From: Bacillota bacterium
GTDB lineage: Bacteria; Bacillota; Clostridia; Acetivibrionales; DSM-1351
Direction of reading: 5' to 3'
Assembly: GCA_023412635.1 (NCBI GenBank)
Contig: JAEYNI010000275.1
Location: 1 to 11,551 of the forward strand
DNA length: 11,551 bases
Position 1 is the first letter of the stretch. Each line of letters begins with the position of its first letter. The notes below the pieces were generated by a model, which was not told the origin of the DNA, searched no databases, and saw only the letters and a list, made by a program, of their open reading frames with translations. Positions 7,262 to 11,551 of this stretch are shown here, one piece after another. Made by a program: the position numbers and the translations under genes.

Positions 7262-7301
7262 GGTTTTATGTAAAGAATATAGGTTTTATGTAAAGAGCAT
7301 A
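7262..7301. repeat. Two tandem 20-base repeats upstream of ftsK
   Basis: GGTTTTATGTAAAGAATATA (7262-7281) is followed directly by GGTTTTATGTAAAGAGCATA (7282-7301), with 18 of 20 bases identical. They sit just upstream of the ftsK -35 region, a usual place for activator or repressor sites. No regulator can be named from the sequence. Confidence 0.75.
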
Positions 7302-7332
7302 GGACTCTGGTTCCAGAAAGGAAATGGAAGAC

Positions 7333-7388
7333 AAAAAAAACATTAGGCCGCTTAATTATATACTTCATACTTCATAATCAAACGGCCT
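7333..7388 (-). terminator. Rho-independent terminator after divIVA
   Basis: On the minus strand, AGGCCGTTTGATTAT pairs with ATAATTAAGCGGCCT (15 bp including two G-U pairs) around a 14-base loop (GAAGTATGAAGTAT). It is followed four bases later by eight T residues. It starts 10 bases past the divIVA stop and ends the six-gene cluster before the ftsK promoter. Confidence 0.9.
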
Positions 7389-7398
7389 GAACTGAATA

Positions 7399-7869
7399 TT
7401 ACTCTAAATCATTATCGGGATTAAACAGCTGCTTCAGTAATTCCAGCTGGGAAAGCAGAAGAGTTTCTGATTTTGTTTTAAAAATGTGCAGTCTCTTTCT
7501 CATTTCTTCGTATTCAAATCGGATTTTAATAACTTCCTGATTTGCATCGTTAATAATCTTTTGAGCTTTTATCTCAGCCTCTTTAACAATGTTTTCAGCC
7601 TTTTCATAAGAATTTTTCTTAATCTCTTCGCCGGTCTGCTGAGCAACAATTAATGTGTTTTGCAGAGATTCCTCAATATTTTTGTAATGTTGTATTCCTT
7701 CGTTTAAAACCGATATTCTATCCTTAAGCTCAACATTTTCCTTTATGTATAACTCATAGTCCTGAATAATACTATCTAATACTTCATTTACCTGGTCCTC
7801 ATTGTAACCTCTTAAATTCTTCTTAAACTTAATGTTATCAAGATCATTAGGAGTATAGTTCATAATCAT
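7399..7869 (-). CDS. divIVA: DivIVA-domain coiled-coil cell-pole protein
   Basis: The product is 156 residues. The N-terminal lipid-binding domain is recognisable from TPNDLDNIKFKKNLRGYNED and QVNEVLDSIIQDYE, near identical in pattern to DivIVA proteins. The rest is a long charged coiled coil (about 38-145) rich in E, K, I and L heptads. DivIVA oligomerises on negatively curved membrane at septa and poles and recruits partners for division, sporulation or wall growth. Two starts are possible two codons apart: ATG 7869, four bases from an AAAGG site, or ATG 7863, ten bases from it. The second gives the usual MNYTP-like beginning. It is the last gene of the ylm-type cluster, as in Bacillus, and is followed by a strong terminator. 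A stem-loop in the 41-base gap after ylmH lies almost on its ribosome site. Confidence 0.93.
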   Translation of the reverse strand: MIMNYTPNDLDNIKFKKNLRGYNEDQVNEVLDSIIQDYELYIKENVELKDRISVLNEGIQHYKNIEESLQNTLIVAQQTGEEIKKNSYEKAENIVKEAEIKAQKIINDANQEVIKIRFEYEEMRKRLHIFKTKSETLLLSQLELLKQLFNPDNDLE

Positions 7870-7879
7870 CCAACCTTTC

Positions 7880-7900
7880 CAAGGAACTAACAGCTCCTTG
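7880..7900 (-). promoter_or_regulatory. Stem-loop beside the divIVA ribosome site
   Basis: CAAGGAGCT pairs with AGTTCCTTG (9 bp, one G-U) around GTT, in the gap between ylmH and divIVA. It ends one base before the purine-rich GAAAGG stretch containing the likely divIVA SD. There is no U-tract, so it is not a terminator. It may affect mRNA processing or divIVA translation. Confidence 0.5.
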
Positions 7901-7910
7901 ATAAAATAAC

Positions 7911-8696
7911 TTATTCAAAACGTCTTATAACTATATTGATGCGATCCTTTTTTGTGGTTCCCCCAACTTTGTCTAACACTATCCGGCCCTTGCCGCGTAT
8001 AGAAATAACATCTCCCTCAGACAGCTGTTTGGATGGATTTGAAACCATCTCCCAGTTGACATTTACTCTTTGGGCCTTAAAATACTCAATAACCTTTGTT
8101 CTTGAAATTCCAAAACCGCTTGCTGTTACAGAGTCAGCCCTTACAGATGCAACGGTAGTATTGATAACTTTCTCCTTCCTTTCGGGAGGAGTGTACTGGT
8201 AAGCCTGTTGTAACTCGCATGCAACTTTTGTATTACCAATTTTGTCCAAATTCAATGAAATATATTCCGATATTTTATCAACCAGAAAAACATCTCCATA
8301 TGATTCATAAACCAGGATATCGCCTATTTTCTCACGCTTAATTCCTAATCCAAGTATTGAACCAAGATAATCTCTGTGTGACAAATCCTTTTCAATAACA
8401 GGTGTTATCCTGAGACAGCTTATTGGGGCATTATTGAAAGCGTCATCATCGTCAATAAAATCCGAGCTCATAGCCGCCAAAACCCGTTCCGCGCCTTCAT
8501 ACCCGCCTGTAAAGGTGAAAAAAACTCCATCCACTTTATTCAATACCCGTTTGGCAATCACTGCCTCATGGGGAGAAAGAAAATCCGAATATACAAAAGA
8601 GGAATATCGGCACTGTTCTGCTTTATCTAAAAGACGAGAAACCATAACCCTATCCTCAATTCCTAACACCATCTTCAATAGCTCGTTTTTATTCAT
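7911..8696 (-). CDS. ylmH: YlmH-family S4-domain RNA-binding protein
   Basis: The product is 261 residues, the usual length. An N-terminal YlmH-specific region carries SDFLSPHE, FTGGYEGAER and the family hallmark HRDYLGSILGLGIKREKIGDI (107-126). A C-terminal S4 RNA-binding domain follows at about 185-245 (SGFGISRTKVIEYFKAQRVNVNW and GDVISIRGKGRI, in pieces). In Bacillus subtilis YlmH has been linked to ribosome-associated quality control, binding 50S subunits with peptidyl-tRNA. Older literature tied it to division only through its location. It starts eight bases after the yggT stop. No recognisable SD precedes ATG 8696, which suggests translational coupling to yggT. Confidence 0.95.
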   Translation of the reverse strand: MNKNELLKMVLGIEDRVMVSRLLDKAEQCRYSSFVYSDFLSPHEAVIAKRVLNKVDGVFFTFTGGYEGAERVLAAMSSDFIDDDDAFNNAPISCLRITPVIEKDLSHRDYLGSILGLGIKREKIGDILVYESYGDVFLVDKISEYISLNLDKIGNTKVACELQQAYQYTPPERKEKVINTTVASVRADSVTASGFGISRTKVIEYFKAQRVNVNWEMVSNPSKQLSEGDVISIRGKGRIVLDKVGGTTKKDRINIVIRRFE

Positions 8697-8704
8697 ATAA
8701 TAAG

Positions 8705-9004
8705 TTAATAATATCCGTTAATAAGTATGTTAAATAAAATATAGACTGCTCTGCGTATTACACCAATAAGTAGGAATGCAACAATAGGCGAAAAGTCTAT
8801 CATTGAAAACATGGAATTAGCCATAAACCGTGACCGGCTTAACATATTTCTTATAGGTGAAAGAACAGGTTCAGTAATGGCATAAAGCAAATCTACAGCT
8901 TTATTATCTCTTGAAATAGGCAACCAGGATAACAATACCCTTGCTATAATTACCCATTCATAAACTAATAAAACTAATAATAATGCGTCTCTAACTGCTA
9001 CCAT
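8705..9004 (-). CDS. yggT: YggT-family integral membrane protein
   Basis: The product is 99 residues. Two membrane segments (about 6-28 and 74-96) flank the family signature: RVLLSWLP at the end of the first, then LLYAITEPVLSPIRNML. In Gram-positive bacteria the gene is called ylmG and belongs to the sepF-divIVA neighbourhood. Its biochemical role is not settled, with links to membrane and division organisation in several lineages. The start is ATG 9004, because GGAGG at 9013-9017 is eight bases upstream. A TTG at 9010 would lie only two bases from the SD. It sits between sepF and ylmH, as expected. Confidence 0.93.
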   Translation of the reverse strand: MVAVRDALLLVLLVYEWVIIARVLLSWLPISRDNKAVDLLYAITEPVLSPIRNMLSRSRFMANSMFSMIDFSPIVAFLLIGVIRRAVYILFNILINGYY

Positions 9005-9012
9005 TAACAAAA

Positions 9013-9017
9013 CCTCC
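9013..9017 (-). promoter_or_regulatory. Ribosome binding site deciding the yggT start
   Basis: GGAGG lies eight bases before ATG 9004 and only two before the in-frame TTG 9010, which rules the longer start out. Confidence 0.75.
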
Positions 9018-9064
9018 GTGATATGTCAAAATGCCTCAGATTCTTTATCTATATAAAATAATAA

Positions 9065-9538
9065 TTATTTTGCCCAAGGAAATACTGTTTTATTTCTCAA
9101 CTCTTCTTTCAAATCTCCACTAACATCAACATTATTCGGAGCAATTACAAAAATATCACAGGATACTTTTTGTATACTACCATCAAGGGCATAAATTGAG
9201 CCGCTTAAAAAGTCAATTATCCTTTGGGCATCTGATTTTTCTATACCCTCAAGATTTATGACAACCGGCTTTTTTGCCTTTAAATGATCACAGATATCCT
9301 GAGCATCATCAAATGTATTTGGCTGAGAAACTACCATTTTAAACTGATTTGCTGAATGAATATTTACAACCTTACCGGACTGCTGCTTTTTAGAATTGTT
9401 AAAAAAGTGTGTCTGAATAGGTTCACTTCTGAGTTCATCCTTATAGTCGGTATCACGAAGATCTAAGTCTTCATCCTCTTCCTCATCTATAGCTTCCCAT
9501 CCGACGAAATTGAAAACTTTGTTTAGAAGTTTTGACAT
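9065..9538 (-). CDS. sepF: Cell division protein SepF
   Basis: The product is 157 residues. It has the three standard parts: an N-terminal amphipathic membrane-binding helix (MSKLLNKVFNFVGW), a variable acidic linker (about 16-55, with EEEDEDLDLRD), and the globular SepF core (about 56-140) with PVVINLEG, RIIDFLSGSIYALDG and DIFVIAPNNVDV. SepF polymerises into rings, binds the FtsZ C-terminal tail and, with FtsA or in its place, anchors the Z-ring to the membrane. The start is ATG 9538, because a perfect AGGAGGT (9546-9552) lies seven bases upstream. An ATG at 9556 overlaps the region just before that site and has none of its own. No ftsZ is in the window. Confidence 0.96.
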   Translation of the reverse strand: MSKLLNKVFNFVGWEAIDEEEDEDLDLRDTDYKDELRSEPIQTHFFNNSKKQQSGKVVNIHSANQFKMVVSQPNTFDDAQDICDHLKAKKPVVINLEGIEKSDAQRIIDFLSGSIYALDGSIQKVSCDIFVIAPNNVDVSGDLKEELRNKTVFPWAK

Positions 9539-9545
9539 TTCAAAT

Positions 9546-9552
9546 ACCTCCT
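9546..9552 (-). promoter_or_regulatory. Ribosome binding site deciding the sepF start
   Basis: A consensus AGGAGGT stands seven bases before ATG 9538. It falls inside the longer frame that would start at 9556, so that frame is wrong. Confidence 0.8.
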
Positions 9553-9595
9553 GCATCTTTAGTAAATTTATTTAATCTTTTCTCGCTTGTAAAAA

Positions 9596-10303
9596 TTACT
9601 TCTGTGAATAATCTCTCTTTCCAAATATACTTGTGCCGATTCTGACTACATTTGCACCCTCTTCGATTGCGACTTCAAAATCGTTGCTCATACCCATGGA
9701 AAGATAATCCATACTAACATTATCATATCTTTTACTCTTTATGTCAATATATATATTATAAAGATTCCTAAAGACAGGCCTTACGTCCTGCGGGTCTTGA
9801 GCATATGGTGCTATTGTCATAAGACCTTTTAAGGCAATATTTTCCATGCGAGATAAAACTGATATATGCTCATTTACATTATCCGGATTTATACCGAACT
9901 TGGTTTCCTCTCCGGACACATTTACCTGCAGGAGTATATCAACTTTTCTCTGGTGCTTGGAAGCCCTTGTGTTAATTTCCTTTGCAAGTTCCAGACTATC
10001 TACAGAATGTATCATTTGAACCTTATCTACGATGTATTTCACTTTGTTGGTTTGAAGATGACCTATAATATGCCACTTTATATCTGAAGGCAGCCGGTCG
10101 TATTTTTCCAATAACTCCTGTACCCTGTTTTCTCCCATATCTCTAAGTCCGTATTCATACACTCTATTGATTCTTTCAACATCGACAGTCTTGGTAACAG
10201 CTATTATTTTGATATCTTCCAGGGATCGGCCGCTTTTTTCTGCTGCCGCCCTTACTCTTAACATAATATTATCCAAATTTCTCTTTATCTCTGAATCAGT
10301 CAA
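9596..10303 (-). CDS. yggS: YggS-family PLP-binding homeostasis protein (TTG start)
   Basis: The product is 235 residues, a full-length single-domain TIM-barrel protein of the YggS/PROSC/YlmE family. It binds pyridoxal phosphate and maintains vitamin B6 and amino-acid balance without a known catalytic reaction. AVTKT contains the PLP lysine (K38). Other hallmarks are MGENRVQELLEKY, WHIIGHLQTNK, QVNVSGEETKFG, LMTIAP, and the phosphate-binding SMGMSNDFEVAI with RIGTSIFGKR near the C-terminus. It starts with TTG at 10303, supported by AGGAGGG (10312-10318) eight bases upstream. No ATG or GTG fits better. It overlaps the end of the HlyD-like gene by eight bases, so the two are probably translationally coupled. 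Confidence 0.96.
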   Translation of the reverse strand: MTDSEIKRNLDNIMLRVRAAAEKSGRSLEDIKIIAVTKTVDVERINRVYEYGLRDMGENRVQELLEKYDRLPSDIKWHIIGHLQTNKVKYIVDKVQMIHSVDSLELAKEINTRASKHQRKVDILLQVNVSGEETKFGINPDNVNEHISVLSRMENIALKGLMTIAPYAQDPQDVRPVFRNLYNIYIDIKSKRYDNVSMDYLSMGMSNDFEVAIEEGANVVRIGTSIFGKRDYSQK

Positions 10304-11546
10304 TGGTTTGACCCTCCTGTATATTATTAGGATTAAGTATGTATGTATTATATAAGGCTATTGAGCTTTCGCCTTCCAGGTTATCAATTATTACAGCATC
10401 TTCATTCATACCTATGATTTTTACCTTTTTAATGGTTGCGGTATGTCCCTTAACAAGTGTTATTGAGGCTGTCATGTTTTTTAAGTCAATATCACGTAGG
10501 GAACTGTAAGGCACCTTCAAGCCGGTATAACTCGATAATATTATGTCCGCATTTACCCTTCTTAAACCTACTGTTTCATTCAAGCCGGTATCAAACTTAA
10601 ACGCTACTATTCTTTTCCCATTGATCAAGTTTGAGCTATATATTATTTTAGCATCTATACTCAATCCCGTTTCATTTATTCTAAGCATTACAGTATTATC
10701 GAGCTTTAAGGTTTTGGCATACTTTTCATCAACCGCAGCAACCATATGACTCTCGAGATCCTTTACCAATTTTGCCACCGGTTTACCCTTTACTACGTCT
10801 ATTACATTGAAGTCTCTGTTTGTTTCCTTTGTTGTAATTTTATCCAGTTCCTCAGGGGTAATATTTCTGATGACTTCTGGTGTCAGAATTGTTTCATAAC
10901 CATCTATGGCGTAAGATATCAGACCAGAGCTGTTGGTGCGTATTTCAGTTATATTATTGTTCAGCTTACTTTGTATAGCAGCCTTTTCGTTCTTTAACTT
11001 TTTTATATAAGCGGCGGATTTACTGCTATCACCAAAAATATCAGATTTTCTATAAACTATTTTATCAATATTTGTCAGGCTTGTGTGACTTTCAACAAGA
11101 CTGCCGCGAATTGAATGCTGAGCAAGGTTTTTCACCTCTTCAATTATTTCGGTGTCAAGTTTCTTTATGTCACTGGAGAAGGTATTAATATTTTCCTTTT
11201 GTGCATTCTGAGCTCTTTCAATCTCCATTTCCTTCGTTTTAAGTTCTTCATAGGTCGATACAGGAACATTTTTTACAACCGAAGCTATCCGATAATAAGC
11301 TGGAACTTTTTCTCCGTCCACGGCGTCCATTACACAATTTCCCGTTTCGGGTGACATAATAAGCTTTTCATTTCGTATAAAGACCCCGTCAATATTCTGC
11401 ACTTCTTCTATCTTCCCTATTTTAAGTATATCTGTTTCAACACCGTTACCATAAATAATGAATAACAGTGAAGGAAGGTATATTAACAGAAATACTCCTA
11501 AAATAAGAGTTCCTATTCTCACACTCTGCTTTTTAAAAATACTCAT
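10296..11546 (-). CDS. HlyD-like membrane-anchored adaptor protein
   Basis: The product is 416 residues. After a short basic N-terminus, one membrane segment (about 11-33) anchors an otherwise extracellular protein. A lipoyl-like half motif follows (about 52-92, with PETGNCVMDAVDGEKVPAYY), then a helical hairpin (about 98-200, heptad-rich E/K/I). A second lipoyl half comes next (SSGLISYAIDGYE, 207-218), then beta-rich barrel domains. This order is typical of HlyD/RND membrane-fusion adaptors. No ABC or RND transporter partner is in the window, so it may serve a distant pump or act structurally. Similar HlyD-type genes sit before yggS-sepF in other Clostridia, from my recollection. Start ATG 11546 is five bases from the window edge, so its SD and promoter were not seen. 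A farther upstream in-frame start cannot be excluded. Confidence 0.8.
   Translation of the reverse strand: MSIFKKQSVRIGTLILGVFLLIYLPSLLFIIYGNGVETDILKIGKIEEVQNIDGVFIRNEKLIMSPETGNCVMDAVDGEKVPAYYRIASVVKNVPVSTYEELKTKEMEIERAQNAQKENINTFSSDIKKLDTEIIEEVKNLAQHSIRGSLVESHTSLTNIDKIVYRKSDIFGDSSKSAAYIKKLKNEKAAIQSKLNNNITEIRTNSSGLISYAIDGYETILTPEVIRNITPEELDKITTKETNRDFNVIDVVKGKPVAKLVKDLESHMVAAVDEKYAKTLKLDNTVMLRINETGLSIDAKIIYSSNLINGKRIVAFKFDTGLNETVGLRRVNADIILSSYTGLKVPYSSLRDIDLKNMTASITLVKGHTATIKKVKIIGMNEDAVIIDNLEGESSIALYNTYILNPNNIQEGQTID
10312..10318 (-). promoter_or_regulatory. Ribosome binding site for the yggS TTG start
   Basis: AGGAGGG is eight bases before the TTG at 10301-10303 and lies inside the 3' end of the HlyD-like gene. 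A strong SD probably compensates for the weak start codon. Confidence 0.75.
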
Positions 11547-11551
11547 GTTTA

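Noticed and set aside
7262..7301. Possible CRISPR array
   Set aside because: Only two directly adjacent units without spacers and no cas genes; it is a simple tandem repeat.
7172..7398. Riboswitch or T-box upstream of ftsK
   Set aside because: The predicted leader is only about 65 bases with a single short stem; no recognised riboswitch core is visible.

Overview
The window is low-GC Firmicute DNA, most likely from a Clostridia-class anaerobe. A Ruminiclostridium-type relative is my guess from overall feel only, since no marker gene here settles it. Every gene I can support lies on the minus strand, so transcription runs from high to low coordinates. No gene-free stretch exceeds 300 bases.

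Positions 11546 to 7399 hold a six-gene cell-division/translation cluster of the ylm type: an HlyD-like membrane adaptor, yggS (ylmE), sepF (ylmF), yggT (ylmG), ylmH and divIVA. The genes overlap or are separated by 8-60 bases, and a clear rho-independent terminator (7333-7388) closes the run. SepF is the membrane-anchoring partner of FtsZ, DivIVA is a curvature- and pole-sensing coiled-coil protein, YlmH is an S4 RNA-binding protein, and YggS is a PLP-homeostasis protein.

Positions 7301 to 2585 hold ftsK/spoIIIE, with its own promoter region (an extended -10, an upstream 20-base tandem repeat and a predicted 5'-end stem-loop), followed by a membrane-anchored TPR protein of unknown function.

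Positions about 2564 to 341 look like an inserted accessory cassette: an ABC/OLD-type ATPase and an overlapping small Toprim/RloB-like protein, transcribed from their own promoter. The arrangement, an ATPase without nuclease domain plus a separate Toprim-like partner, resembles anti-phage systems such as AbiL (RloA/RloB-like) and PARIS (AriA/AriB). The pair is bracketed by two inverted copies of a small dispersed repeat that share a 16-base word and an AGGCTTGC-N4-GCAAGCCT hairpin. This is the most interesting part of the window. Beyond it, the 5' end of a ygiQ-family radical SAM gene runs off the left edge.

Several starts were placed by Shine-Dalgarno (SD) position rather than by the longest frame: ftsK at 7156, sepF at 9538, yggT at 9004, the ATPase at 2297, the Toprim-like gene at 1207 and the TPR gene at 4405. 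YggS uses TTG.
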